Shown: positions 1-9,561, counted from the stretch's first letter. The stretch: DNA of 42,659 bases from an uncultured Oscillospiraceae bacterium (GCA_905198295.1 CAJKBW010000015.1:1-42659), one strand, 5' to 3'. Program-made: numbers and translations. The notes: a model not told the origin generated them from the letters alone.

Positions 1-207
1 GACAGAAAGCCCAAATCTGGAAAATTCACCTAATAATTTCGTTTTTTTAACACATATTCGCACTTTGATCATGCCGATGTCAAAAAAAGAAAAGTCCTGG
101 CGGGGATTGCGTGTTAGAATGTAGTCAGAATAGATCACAATATCGTGGCGAGCTATCCCAAGTTTTTGGGGAAAACTGAATCATGAAAGGCATGGGAGTG
201 CAGGGGC

Positions 208-1368
208 ATGTTTGAGGAAAACAAGGCACGGGTCCTGGAAGAATACGAGCAGCTGATCCGGAAAAAGAATGAAAAAAGCACCTTTTACAACGGGGTTATC
301 GACCGTTATGTGCATCCGGTGCTCACCCGCGGACATGTGCCGCCCTTCTGGAAATACGATTTCGACAAAAACCGCAACCCGTATTTCATGGAGCGGCTGG
401 GCATCAACGCGGTGTTCAACGCCGGCGCGTTTTACCGGAACGGGAAATACTACATCATCGCCCGGGTAGAAGGAAACGACCGCAAGTCCTTTTTTGCGGT
501 GGCGGAAAGCGAGAGCGGGGTGGACGGTTTCCGCTTCTGGGATGATCCGGTACAGCTGCCCGATATCTGCCCGGGGGAAACCAACGTCTGCGACATGCGG
601 ATAACCCAGCATGAGGACGGCTGGCTGTACGGCGTGTTCTGCAGCGAGAGCAAGGATACCACTTCGGCGGATCTCTCCGCTGCGCGGGCGGACGCTGGCA
701 TCGTGCGCACCAAGGACCTGATCCACTGGGAACGGCTCGACAACCTGCGTACCGCGTCTTCGTCCCACCAGCGCAATTGCGTGCTGCATCCGGAGTTCAT
801 CGATGGCCAGTACGCCTTCTATACCCGGCCGCAGGATGATTTCATCGAGGCGGGCGCCGGCGGCGGTATCTGTCTGGGACTGTGCAGCGACATTGCACAC
901 GCGTACATAAAGGAAGAACGGCAGCTCAGCCGGCGGCGCTATCACACCATCTGCGAGGCGAAAAATGGCGCCGGTGCGGTGCCGATCAAAACCGACGCGG
1001 GCTGGATCCACATCGCACACGGCGTGCGCAACACCGCGGCCGGCCTGCGGTACGTGCTGTATGCGTTCGCGACCGCGCTCGACGACCCGTTCAGGGTCAT
1101 CGCGGAGCCGGGCGGGTATCTGCTTGCTCCGCTGGGCGAAGAACGTGTGGGCGATGTGTCCAACGTGCTGTTTACCAACGGCGCGGCAGTCAATGAAAAG
1201 GGCGAGGTCTTTATTTACTACGCTTCCTCCGATACCCGCCTGCATGTGGCCGCCACTACCACCGACCGGCTGATCGACTATGTGTTCAATACCCCGCCCG
1301 ACGCGCTGCGCTCGTCCGACTGCGTCAAGCAGCGCTGCGAACTGATCGACAAAAATTTACAGAAATAA
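208..1368 (+). CDS. GH130 family 4-O-beta-mannosyl-glucose phosphorylase
   Basis: A 386-residue cytoplasmic enzyme without signal peptide. The N-terminal half (NPYFMERLGINAVFNAGA near residue 62, followed by a five-bladed propeller pattern) matches the GH130 subfamily that phosphorolyses beta-1,4-mannosyl-glucose to mannose-1-phosphate and glucose. The likely general acid is Asp129 in the CDMR motif. The length fits the family. The start is supported by GGGAG at 194-198, nine bases upstream of ATG. It is the first gene of the long plus-strand locus and lies 12 bases before a GH5 gene, so the two are probably co-transcribed. The mannobiose 2-epimerase that normally feeds this enzyme is not in the window and may lie upstream. 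The substrate (mannosyl-glucose versus mannobiose or longer mannooligosaccharide) is inferred from sequence feel, not proven. Confidence 0.88.
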   Translation: MFEENKARVLEEYEQLIRKKNEKSTFYNGVIDRYVHPVLTRGHVPPFWKYDFDKNRNPYFMERLGINAVFNAGAFYRNGKYYIIARVEGNDRKSFFAVAESESGVDGFRFWDDPVQLPDICPGETNVCDMRITQHEDGWLYGVFCSESKDTTSADLSAARADAGIVRTKDLIHWERLDNLRTASSSHQRNCVLHPEFIDGQYAFYTRPQDDFIEAGAGGGICLGLCSDIAHAYIKEERQLSRRRYHTICEAKNGAGAVPIKTDAGWIHIAHGVRNTAAGLRYVLYAFATALDDPFRVIAEPGGYLLAPLGEERVGDVSNVLFTNGAAVNEKGEVFIYYASSDTRLHVAATTTDRLIDYVFNTPPDALRSSDCVKQRCELIDKNLQK

Positions 1369-1380
1369 CGAGGTGCCGCT

Positions 1381-2454
1381 ATGTTTACTCTTTACCGGGA
1401 AGAAAACGCCGACATGGAGCTGCATGTCGAAGGCAACCTGCTGAAAAACCGGCGCGGCGAAAAGGTGATGCTCACCGGCGTCAACTGTGCGTCGCTCGAA
1501 TGGCTGTGCAACCCTGAAAAGCTGGTGCGCACTGTACAGGTCGCGCTCGATGACTGGAATGCCAACACCATCCGCCTGCCGCTGTCGCAGGACAAGTGGT
1601 TCGGCTTCGGTGGCGACCAGCGCGGCGAGGACGAATCCGGCGAGCGCTACCGTGCGATCGTCGACCAGATAGTTGAAGAAATTGCCAAACGCCGGAAATA
1701 CGTCATTCTCGACCTGCACCGCAGCAACTGCGGCTCCTGGGGCGAGTTCATCAGCGGCAATATGCCGGATATGAATTCACTGGTGTTCTGGAAGGACATC
1801 GCCCGTCGGTTCGGCAACCACCCCAACGTGCTGTTCGGCATATTCAACGAGCCGTTTAAGGTTTCCTGGGACTGCTGGCGCGACGGCGGCGAGGTCACGG
1901 TAGAATACGCCCCGCAGAACATCGGCAACCAGATCATGCGCGACGAGTCCGGCGAGCCGGTGCTCGAGCGGATCACCTACCATGTACCCGGTTTGCAGGA
2001 AATGGTGCGCACCGTGCGCGCCGTGGGTGCGAAAAACATCGCGATTGTCGCCGGCCTCGACTGGGGTTACGAGCTCGACGGGGTGGCAAAAGGCTACGTC
2101 ATCGACGACTGCGGCGGAAACGGCCTGATGCTCGATTCCCACGAATACCCGTGGAAACGGCTGGACAACTGGGATGAGCTGGTCACGGTGGTGGCCGACC
2201 GCTATCCCATCCTCATCGGCGAATGCGGCCACTACGGCGAAAACGTCGAGGTGTATGAGGGTCCGCAGCGCGAGCCGAGCGCGGTCTGGGTACCGCGGCT
2301 GCTCGACTGGGTGGAAAAACACGGCTACCATATTACCGCCTGGGACTTCCACCACGAGGCCGGTCCCTCGCTGATCAAAAACCTCGAGGATTTTGAGCCG
2401 ACCCCCTTCTGGGGCGTGTACTTCAAGGAATTCCTGAAGAAGCGCAACGGCTGA
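1381..2454 (+). CDS. Cytoplasmic GH5 family glycoside hydrolase
   Basis: A 357-residue single-domain GH5 (clan A TIM barrel) protein. The acid/base is Glu157 in GIFNEP and the nucleophile is Glu281 in LIGECGHY; an RLP/HRSN pattern in between also fits GH5. There is no signal peptide, so it should act inside the cell on imported oligosaccharides, for example as an oligomannosidase or beta-glucosidase-like enzyme. ATG at 1381 has GAGGTG five bases upstream; an internal ATG at 1414 is possible, as homology seems to begin with MELHVEGNLL. It is clearly related to the secreted GH5 at 7540 (shared EGNLL start, YKAIVDE-type and HPNV segments), which suggests a surface/cytosol paralogue pair. Exact specificity cannot be read from the sequence. 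Confidence 0.88.
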   Translation: MFTLYREENADMELHVEGNLLKNRRGEKVMLTGVNCASLEWLCNPEKLVRTVQVALDDWNANTIRLPLSQDKWFGFGGDQRGEDESGERYRAIVDQIVEEIAKRRKYVILDLHRSNCGSWGEFISGNMPDMNSLVFWKDIARRFGNHPNVLFGIFNEPFKVSWDCWRDGGEVTVEYAPQNIGNQIMRDESGEPVLERITYHVPGLQEMVRTVRAVGAKNIAIVAGLDWGYELDGVAKGYVIDDCGGNGLMLDSHEYPWKRLDNWDELVTVVADRYPILIGECGHYGENVEVYEGPQREPSAVWVPRLLDWVEKHGYHITAWDFHHEAGPSLIKNLEDFEPTPFWGVYFKEFLKKRNG

Positions 2455-2524
2455 TAAGGCATACGTTTTCAGAGGGCGGCCGCGGTGACGGCGGTCTGGT
2501 CAATTTCTCCAGGCAAAACAAAAA

Positions 2525-2551
2525 GCACAGCGGCCGGTTTGGCCGCTGTGC
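2525..2551 (+). other. Stem-loop between GH5 and the solute-binding protein gene
   Basis: An 11-bp perfect stem (GCACAGCGGCC, loop ggttt, and complement). On the plus strand it is followed by CG and an A-run rather than a T-run; on the minus strand a T-rich tract follows. It may act as an mRNA 3' barrier or partial terminator after the GH130-GH5 pair. A 250-base gap separates this pair from the next gene, which leaves room for a promoter at about 2580-2620, but I see no convincing -35/-10 pair there. Confidence 0.6.
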
Positions 2552-2710
2552 CGAAAAAAAACGACGCCGTGCAGGAAATTTCATTGTTCTCGAAATGTAT
2601 ACTTTTGTGTATGAATACCCATAAATGAATCCGGCTGTGATGCCGGGTTCTGCGGCAACAGGTTTTCCGCTTTGACCTTGCCACATCGACTTTCAAGGGA
2701 GATAACCGGT

Positions 2711-5599
2711 ATGAGAAGACGACGGCTGACCCACAGGCTTGCAGCCGGATTCCTGGCTCTGGCCGTTTTCACAGCAGCCGCGGTTCCGGCCTATGCCGAG
2801 ACCGGGACGCCGCAGGAGGCGCCCTCTGCGGACGCTGCTTCTGCGGAGGGAACCGCATCGGCGGGCGGAGGCTACAAGGCTTATCTTTCCGCCCACGCCG
2901 GCGATGCCCGGCCGCAGGCGGAAAAGACCGTTCAGGCGGCGGATTTTGATGCGCCCACCCTTCAGGACGAGGATGGGCGCACCGGTGCGGTGCTCGACGG
3001 AGATACGCGGAGCGTTTCCCTGACCTTCATGGTGCCGGAGGCGGGGGTTTACAACCTCGCGCTTGATTACTACGGCCTGACGGGCAAGGGGAAGGATATC
3101 GTTTTCGGCCTGCTCATCGACGGCAAGGCCCCCTTCGCGGAGGCGGAGACCGTCAGCCTGTCCCGTACCTTCGAGGATGCGGGAGAGATCGAGCAGGACA
3201 CGCAGGGCAACGATCTGCGCCCGAGCCAGCAGGAGGTATTTGGCTGGAATTCCCGCCGGCTGATGAACACCGACGGCTATTTTGACGATCCGTACGGGTT
3301 CTATTTCACCGCCGGCGAGCACACGGTCACCTTCACCTATTTCCAGGAGTCCATGCTCATCGGCGCAGTGACCCTCGCGCCGGTGCAGATGCCGGAAAGC
3401 TATGCCGAATACAGTGACGGCGCCGAGGACGCGCCGGCCTACATTCGGGTGGTCGAAGCGGAGGATTCCTACCGCAAGTCCAGCTCCATGCTGTACCCCA
3501 CCTATGACCGCTCCAGCGCGGCCACCAGCCCAAGCCACTATTCCAAGATCCGCTACAACACCATCGGCCAGTCCAACTGGGCGCTGCAAGGGCAGTGGAT
3601 CAGCTGGGAAATCGAAGTGCCCGCCGACGGGTGGTACACCCTGTCCTTTAAGGCGCGCCAGAACGTTCAGCAGGGCATCAATTCCTACCGTACGCTGTAT
3701 ATTGACGGCGAGATGCCGTTTGCCGAGGTCAAGAACATCGCGTTCCCGTACCGGCTGGGCTGGTACATGCAGACCCTCGGCGACGGGGAAACACCCTATC
3801 GTTTTTATCTGACTGAGGGACGCCACGAACTGACTCTCGAGGTGTGCGCCGGCCCGATGGGCGAGGTGCTTAAGGATCTTAACGACGCGGTGCTGTCGCT
3901 CAACGGCATCTACCGCTCGATCATTATGATCACCGGTACCACCCCCGACCGCTACCGCACCTTCTACCTCATGGATGACATCCCCGGTCTCGAGGAGGAG
4001 CTGACCGCGGCAAAGGCACTGCTCGACAGCCTGTACGACCGCATCATCGAAATCACCGGCACCGGCGGGTCACAGGCATCCACCATCCGCGAGATGAGCG
4101 TGATGCTCAGCGATTTTCTGGATAAGCCGCTGGACATTCCGACCCGCATCTCCCAGTTCAAGACCAACCTCGAGTCGCTCGGCTCGTTGATTCTCACTTT
4201 CAGTTCCCAGCCTCTCGAGCTCGACTATATTGTCGTCTCCTCCCAGGAGGAGCTGCCCTCGGTCGGCGCCGGCTTCTGGGAAGAGCTTAAATACGGCGTG
4301 CAGGGCTTCTTCGCTTCCTTTGTGGAGGATTACAACTCGATCGGCGGCAGCGCCGACGGGCAGACCGAGATCCATTCCACGATCGATGTATGGATCTCCA
4401 GCGGCCGTGATCAGTCGCAGATCCTTAAGAGCCTGATCGATAACGATTTTACCCCGAATACCGGTATCGACGTGCGGCTGAGCATCGTCTCCACCGCTGC
4501 AAACACTTCGGCCTCCACCCTCGTGCAGGCCACCCTCGCCGGCAAGGGGCCGGACGTCGCGCTGTTTACTCCGAAAGATACCCCGGTCAACCTTGCGATG
4601 CGCGGCGCGCTCGCGGAGCTGTCCTCGCTCGACGGGTTTGCCGATATCTACGGCAATTTCCACGAATCCGCGTGGATTCCCTATATCTATGAGGGCGGCG
4701 TCTATGCCGTGCCCGAGACCCAGAATTTCGACATGCTGTTTTATCGCACCGACGTGTTCGCCGAGCTGGGGCTGACCCCGCCCGAAACCTGGGAGGAGTT
4801 TTACGCCGCGGTCGAGGTGCTGCAGAAAAACAATCTCGGCGTCGGCGTGCTCGAAACCAGCACCGCCAATGCGGGCGTGTCCTCCGGTATCGGCTTTTTC
4901 GACAAGATGCTGCTGCAGCGGGGCGGCACCTATTACACCGAGGATCTCACGCAGACTGCATTCGATACGCAGGCCGCCTACGACGCATTTGAGGAATGGA
5001 CCCAGCTGTACACCGAGTACGGCCTCGACCGCACCTTTGATTTCTATTCCCGCTTCCGCACCGGCGATATGCCGATGGGTATCATGACCTACACGATGTA
5101 CAACCAGCTGTACGCTGCTGCGCCGGAAATCCGCGGGCTTTGGGCGATGACCCTCGTGCCCGGCACCCGACAGGAGGACGGCAGCATTCTGCGCACCGAA
5201 ACCGCTGCCGGCACCGGCGCGGTCATGCTGCAGGGCGGTGACAGGAAAGCCGCATGGGAATTCCTGAAATGGTGGGCGGGCGACGATGTGCAGACCGCCT
5301 ACGGTACCGAGCTGGAGGCCTCTCTGGGCGTGCTCGCCCGCTATGACGCCGCCAACATCACCGCATTCAACAATCTCGGTTGGGGCGACGAGGAGAAGGC
5401 GGCACTGTCCGCGCAGTGGGAAGAAGTTACCGATATCATGCAGATCCCCGGCAACTACTTCATCTCCCGCTGCCTGACCAACGCCTTCCGCGCCGTGGTG
5501 GATCAGGAATACAACCCGGTGCGCGCGCTCAACACCTATAATAAGGACATGAACGCGGAAATTGAACGCAAACGCCAGGAATTCCACCTGGACGGCTGA
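2711..5599 (+). CDS. ABC sugar-binding protein fused to carbohydrate-binding-like domains
   Basis: A 962-residue secreted protein. AAGGGAG nine bases upstream fixes the ATG at 2711; an upstream in-frame TTG at 2672 lacks such a site. Residues 1-31 form an Arg-rich signal peptide with a type I cleavage site (VPAYA/ET) and no lipobox Cys. Residues about 75-235 and 265-425 are two beta-rich modules of the CBM6/35-like kind (a VEAEDSY start and WYTLSFKA are visible in the second). A helical linker spans about 430-550. Residues about 560-962 are a family 1 extracellular solute-binding fold (DVALFTPKD, YAVPETQNFDMLFYRTDVF, AWEFLKWW). The two permease genes follow directly. The fusion and the lack of an obvious membrane anchor are unusual, since most Gram-positive binding proteins are lipoproteins of about 450 residues. 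The ligand is presumably a mannan-derived oligosaccharide. Confidence 0.85.
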   Translation: MRRRRLTHRLAAGFLALAVFTAAAVPAYAETGTPQEAPSADAASAEGTASAGGGYKAYLSAHAGDARPQAEKTVQAADFDAPTLQDEDGRTGAVLDGDTRSVSLTFMVPEAGVYNLALDYYGLTGKGKDIVFGLLIDGKAPFAEAETVSLSRTFEDAGEIEQDTQGNDLRPSQQEVFGWNSRRLMNTDGYFDDPYGFYFTAGEHTVTFTYFQESMLIGAVTLAPVQMPESYAEYSDGAEDAPAYIRVVEAEDSYRKSSSMLYPTYDRSSAATSPSHYSKIRYNTIGQSNWALQGQWISWEIEVPADGWYTLSFKARQNVQQGINSYRTLYIDGEMPFAEVKNIAFPYRLGWYMQTLGDGETPYRFYLTEGRHELTLEVCAGPMGEVLKDLNDAVLSLNGIYRSIIMITGTTPDRYRTFYLMDDIPGLEEELTAAKALLDSLYDRIIEITGTGGSQASTIREMSVMLSDFLDKPLDIPTRISQFKTNLESLGSLILTFSSQPLELDYIVVSSQEELPSVGAGFWEELKYGVQGFFASFVEDYNSIGGSADGQTEIHSTIDVWISSGRDQSQILKSLIDNDFTPNTGIDVRLSIVSTAANTSASTLVQATLAGKGPDVALFTPKDTPVNLAMRGALAELSSLDGFADIYGNFHESAWIPYIYEGGVYAVPETQNFDMLFYRTDVFAELGLTPPETWEEFYAAVEVLQKNNLGVGVLETSTANAGVSSGIGFFDKMLLQRGGTYYTEDLTQTAFDTQAAYDAFEEWTQLYTEYGLDRTFDFYSRFRTGDMPMGIMTYTMYNQLYAAAPEIRGLWAMTLVPGTRQEDGSILRTETAAGTGAVMLQGGDRKAAWEFLKWWAGDDVQTAYGTELEASLGVLARYDAANITAFNNLGWGDEEKAALSAQWEEVTDIMQIPGNYFISRCLTNAFRAVVDQEYNPVRALNTYNKDMNAEIERKRQEFHLDG

Positions 5600-5615
5600 A
5601 AGGAGGAGGATCGTT

Positions 5616-6539
5616 TTGGCAGCAAAGCTTAAAAATCGCGAAAACGGCGGGGTACCGCTGCGGCGTCGGATATGGAATTGCCGCGCCAGCTATATCCTGC
5701 TCGCCCCCTTCCTGCTGCTGTTCCTGGTGTTCACCGTCATCCCGGTGCTTTCCTCGGTGGTGCTCAGCTTCACCTCCTTCAACATGCTCCAGATGCCGCA
5801 GTTCGTTGGGGTGGACAATTACATCCGCATGTTCCTTGAGGATGACGTGTTCGTCACCGCGCTCAAGAATACCCTGGTGTTCACCGTCATCACCGGTCCG
5901 CTCGGCTATGTGCTCAGCTTCGTGGTCGCCTGGCTGATCAACGAGCTCGGCCGCGGGGTGCGTTGGTTTCTCACCTTGATCATGTACGCCCCCACCCTCG
6001 CCGGCAACGTGTATTACATATGGACTTACATCTTCTCCGGTGACTCCAAGGGGCTGGTCAATTCCGCCCTGATCAAAATCGGCCTGATCAACGACCCCAT
6101 TCAGTGGCTGACCGATTCCACCTACAGCTTTTATGTGGTGCTGGTGGTCATCATCTGGCTGAGCCTCGGCGCCGGCTTCCTGTCCTTTGTGGCTGGGCTG
6201 CAGTCGCTCGACCGCAGCTATTTTGAGGCCGCCGCCATCGATGGCGTGCGCAACCGTTTTCAGGAACTGTGGTATGTTACCCTGCCGCAGATGGTCCCGC
6301 AGCTGCTGTTCGGCGCGGTGATGTCCATCTCCACGGCGTTCGCCATCGGTTACCAGAACGCCGCCATCACCGGCTTCCCCAGCTCCAACTATTCCACCCA
6401 CACCATCCTGCTGCACATTCTCGATTACGGTACCATCCGCTTCGAGATGGGCTACGCGTCGGCCATCGCCGTCGTGCTGTTCGCGATTATGCTTATATCC
6501 TGGGTCCTGATCAAAAAGGCCCTGCGCAAACTGACCTGA
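5616..6539 (+). CDS. Sugar ABC transporter permease, MalF-like (system 1)
   Basis: A 307-residue integral membrane protein with six predicted hydrophobic segments, starting with YILLAPFLLLFLVFTVIPVL. The cytoplasmic EAA loop reads EAAAIDGVRNRFQELWYVTLP, the ATPase-docking signature of the MalF/MalG family. The TTG at 5616 is chosen because AAAGGAGGAGG lies just upstream and overlaps the stop of the preceding gene; an in-frame ATG at 5562 lies inside that gene and has no ribosome site. It pairs with the next gene as the heterodimeric channel for the binding protein at 2711. No ATPase is encoded nearby, so a shared MsmK/UgpC-type ATPase elsewhere in the genome is expected. Confidence 0.92.
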   Translation: MAAKLKNRENGGVPLRRRIWNCRASYILLAPFLLLFLVFTVIPVLSSVVLSFTSFNMLQMPQFVGVDNYIRMFLEDDVFVTALKNTLVFTVITGPLGYVLSFVVAWLINELGRGVRWFLTLIMYAPTLAGNVYYIWTYIFSGDSKGLVNSALIKIGLINDPIQWLTDSTYSFYVVLVVIIWLSLGAGFLSFVAGLQSLDRSYFEAAAIDGVRNRFQELWYVTLPQMVPQLLFGAVMSISTAFAIGYQNAAITGFPSSNYSTHTILLHILDYGTIRFEMGYASAIAVVLFAIMLISWVLIKKALRKLT

Positions 6540-6556
6540 CAGGGAGGAGGTGACGC

Positions 6557-7447
6557 GTGATGCAGAAGGCCATGCGTCTGCACAAGATGAAAAGAGGCAG
6601 AAGCGGCGTCCGGCTTTCCCGCTCGGTGGGCGGGACCATCGCCATCGCCCTGTTCCTGCTGATTATCGGCGCCTTCATGGCGCTGCCGATTGTCTACTCG
6701 CTTATTCAGTCCGTCAAGCCGCTCGACGAAATCTTCGCCTATCCGCCGCGTTTTTTCGTCAAGCACCCCACCTTTGACAACTACGTGCAGGTATACCAGC
6801 TGTGCCAGTCCCTCTGGGTGCCGCTGTCCCGCTACGTATTCAACAGCCTGTTTATCGCCGGGGCCGGTACCTTCGTGTACGTGATCCTCGCTTCGATGGC
6901 TGCCTTTCCTCTCTCCAAGCATAAATTCCCCGGCAAGGCGCTCATCGCCGCCCTTATTGTCTGGGCGCTGCTGTTCCGCTCGGAGGTCACCGGCATCTCC
7001 CAGTACATCATCATCTCCGGCATGGGGATGATCAATACCTACTGGGCGCTGCTGCTGCCGCCGCTGGCAAACACCTTCGGCGTCTTCCTGATGATGCAGT
7101 TTATGGAATCCGCTATCCCCGAATCGGTTCTTGAGGCCGGCCGCATCGACGGCGCCACCGAATACCGGATGTTCTATTCGGTGGTCATGCCTGCGGTCAA
7201 GCCCGCCTGGCTGACCCTGGTGATCTTCACATTCCAGTCCTTCTGGAATGTCACCGGCGTGTCTTTCGTTTATGACGAGAGCCTCAAGACCCTTCCTTCG
7301 GTGCTGAGCACCATCTCCTCCGGCGGCCTCGCCCGTGCGGGCGCGACCGCGGCGGTTGCGGTCATCCTGCTGATCCCGCCGATCATCATCTTCATCATTT
7401 CCCAAAGCTCCATCAGTGAAACGATGGCCCATTCCGGCCTGAAATAA
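6557..7447 (+). CDS. Sugar ABC transporter permease, MalG-like (system 1)
   Basis: A 296-residue partner permease with six membrane segments and the EAA loop LEAGRIDGATEYRMFYSVVMP. The start is GTG at 6557 or the adjacent ATG at 6560; both are served by GGGAGGAGG at 6542-6550. It sits 17 bases after the MalF-like gene, so translation is likely coupled. The N-terminus is basic (KMKRGRSGVRLSR), as usual for MalG relatives. It completes importer 1. A GC-rich stem-loop at 7466-7493 follows it before the GH5 gene. Confidence 0.92.
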   Translation: MMQKAMRLHKMKRGRSGVRLSRSVGGTIAIALFLLIIGAFMALPIVYSLIQSVKPLDEIFAYPPRFFVKHPTFDNYVQVYQLCQSLWVPLSRYVFNSLFIAGAGTFVYVILASMAAFPLSKHKFPGKALIAALIVWALLFRSEVTGISQYIIISGMGMINTYWALLLPPLANTFGVFLMMQFMESAIPESVLEAGRIDGATEYRMFYSVVMPAVKPAWLTLVIFTFQSFWNVTGVSFVYDESLKTLPSVLSTISSGGLARAGATAAVAVILLIPPIIIFIISQSSISETMAHSGLK

Positions 7448-7465
7448 GTTTTTGGCCCGCCCTGC

Positions 7466-7493
7466 GCCGCGGCCGCTCTTTTTCGGCCGCGGC
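7466..7493 (+). other. Intra-operon GC-rich stem-loop
   Basis: A perfect 10-bp stem (GCCGCGGCCG and complement) around the loop ctcttttt. No T-run follows, so it is more likely an mRNA processing or stability element that protects the importer 1 message than a true terminator. The GH5 gene starts 46 bases later in the same direction. Confidence 0.5.
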
Positions 7494-7539
7494 TTCAGAG
7501 CCGCCCCGTCCGGCGGCAATCAAGAAAGGATTGATTCGT

Positions 7540-9561
7540 GTGATAAAAGGTCTCAAAAGACTCCTCAGCCTCCTGTCGGCGGCGGTGCTGGCCGCTTCGC
7601 TGCTGGCCGTGGGCGCATCCGCCGCGCCGGCGGATGCCGCGGACCCGGACGCCATGCTGCATACCGAGGGCAACCTGCTGGTGAGGGCGGACGGCGAGGC
7701 AGTCCGTCTGGTCGGCATGAATATCCCGTATCTGTCCTGGAGCGACAATAACGTTGCGCAGGTGCGGGAAAGCCTCGAGATCGCTCTCGGCGAGTGGCAG
7801 GCCAATGCCATCCGTCTCGCGGTGGTGCCGCGGTACTGGCTGGGCAGCACCGGTGACAGCTATAAGGCGATTGTCGATGAGGTGATCGAAAAGGTCACTG
7901 CCGCCGGCAAATACGTAATTCTTGACAACCACTCCTTCTATCTGCCGGACGACGATGATCTGGAATTCTGGAAGAGCGCTGCGGCTGCCTACAAGGATCA
8001 CCCGAACGTGATCTTCGAGCTGTTCAACGAGCCGGCCATGTGCACCTGGCGGCAGTATTTTGAGGGCGGCACCCTGACCTATCAGGGCGAAAACGACTGG
8101 GGTCAGGTGGACAATGTGACCATCGACTCCTGCGGCGTGCCCGCATTGCTTGACGCGGTGCGCAGCACCGGCGCGAAAAATGTCTGTATCCTCCCCGGCA
8201 TCAACTGGAGCTTTGATCTGTCCTACTGCACCGAGGAAAACTTCCGCGAGTTTGCGGCAAGCGTTGCCGAAAGTGAGGCACCCGACAATCAGGAAGCCTT
8301 TGTGGAGGAATACGTCGACAAGTACTTCATGGACGATCCCGATGGCAACGGCCTGATGTATTCCACCCATCCCTATCCCACCAAGCCGACCGACTGGGAC
8401 ACCTATCTCAAGGACGCCGTGCTGGAATACCCGGTGCTCGTGGGCGAATGCGGTCCCACCGAAAAGGCCGACGGCTTCCTGCGTAAGCTCAGCGACAACG
8501 ACCGGTCCTATCTCGATACGCTGGTCGCCTACATAGACAAATACGAGATGCACATCACCCCGTGGGCGTGGGGTGCCTGGCCGTATCTCAATCAGGAACC
8601 GTCCAACAAGCTGTCCGCGTACGGCGAGTACATGATGGATTATTTTGAACAGAGCCGCGCCGAAAAGGCGGTCACCCTGTACACCGGGGTGGACTACCAG
8701 GGGGAAAGCCTCACCCTTGAACCCGGCAAATACACCGCAGACGCCCTTGCGGACCGCGGTTTTTCGCTCGGCCAGCTCGCTTCGGTCTCCCGCAAGGAGG
8801 ATTATTATCAGTACACCGTCACGCTGTATGAAAACAGCGATTTTTCCGGCAAAAGCTACACCTTTGTGCCGCGTGCAACCAATGTGAGCGAAGCGGTCAG
8901 CGGCTTTACTCCTGCGGCGGTGGAGATTTCGCGCGGGGTGGCTGAAAACCTGCTGACCGGTCATGCGACGGTCACCGTTTCCGGGGCGGCCGACGGCCAG
9001 CCGGCTGAAAACCTGCTCGACGGGCGCAACGGGACCTTCTGGAAGAACGTCACTGAGGAGCCCAGCGAAATCCTCATCACCCTTGACGATCTCTACGCCC
9101 TCAACGGCATCACTCTCGCACACGCTGCTGAGGCCGCGATGATGAGCGTGTTCAATGCCTCGGACTACACCGTTTCGGTGAGCACCGACGGCGAGGTGTT
9201 CACCCGTGTGGTGGATGTCACCGGCAACACGATGGGTCTGACCGAATACGATTTCGAGCAGGTGCCCGCCTGCTACATCAAGATCACGATCACCAAGGGC
9301 AGCCTGATCGACAACAAAACCCATTACCTCGCTGAGGTGATGGCCTACGGCACAAAGTACACCGGTTCCACCGAAGGGATGAAGGTGGTTATCGGCGGCG
9401 CCGATGGCGATGCGCCGGGTGGTTCCGACGCCTCTTCCCAGACCGCTGGAGGCAAATCCGCTTCGGTGACGGTACAGATTGTCTTGATCGCGGTATTCGG
9501 CGCGGTGGTTATCGGCACGGCGGTCGCCTCGATCCTCCTGTTCAAAAAGAAAAAGGCCTGA
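7540..9561 (+). CDS. Surface-anchored GH5 with crystallin-like and F5/8C domains
   Basis: A 673-residue protein. GTG at 7540 is preferred over TTG at 7531 because AAAGGA at 7525-7530 is nine bases away. A signal peptide (residues 1-28) precedes a GH5 catalytic domain (about 40-370) with acid/base Glu164 in LFNEP and nucleophile Glu303 in LVGECG. Residues about 380-450 repeat a VTLYxxxDFxGxSxTF pattern typical of beta/gamma-crystallin folds. Residues about 470-605 look like an F5/8 type C (CBM32-like) domain (NLLDGRNGTFWKN; ITITKG). A Ser/Gly linker, one membrane span (about 640-665) and a KKKKA tail anchor it in the cytoplasmic membrane with the enzyme outside. Its role is probably the first cut of mannan or glucomannan at the surface. 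It is a paralogue of the cytoplasmic GH5 at 1381. Confidence 0.88.
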   Translation: MIKGLKRLLSLLSAAVLAASLLAVGASAAPADAADPDAMLHTEGNLLVRADGEAVRLVGMNIPYLSWSDNNVAQVRESLEIALGEWQANAIRLAVVPRYWLGSTGDSYKAIVDEVIEKVTAAGKYVILDNHSFYLPDDDDLEFWKSAAAAYKDHPNVIFELFNEPAMCTWRQYFEGGTLTYQGENDWGQVDNVTIDSCGVPALLDAVRSTGAKNVCILPGINWSFDLSYCTEENFREFAASVAESEAPDNQEAFVEEYVDKYFMDDPDGNGLMYSTHPYPTKPTDWDTYLKDAVLEYPVLVGECGPTEKADGFLRKLSDNDRSYLDTLVAYIDKYEMHITPWAWGAWPYLNQEPSNKLSAYGEYMMDYFEQSRAEKAVTLYTGVDYQGESLTLEPGKYTADALADRGFSLGQLASVSRKEDYYQYTVTLYENSDFSGKSYTFVPRATNVSEAVSGFTPAAVEISRGVAENLLTGHATVTVSGAADGQPAENLLDGRNGTFWKNVTEEPSEILITLDDLYALNGITLAHAAEAAMMSVFNASDYTVSVSTDGEVFTRVVDVTGNTMGLTEYDFEQVPACYIKITITKGSLIDNKTHYLAEVMAYGTKYTGSTEGMKVVIGGADGDAPGGSDASSQTAGGKSASVTVQIVLIAVFGAVVIGTAVASILLFKKKKA

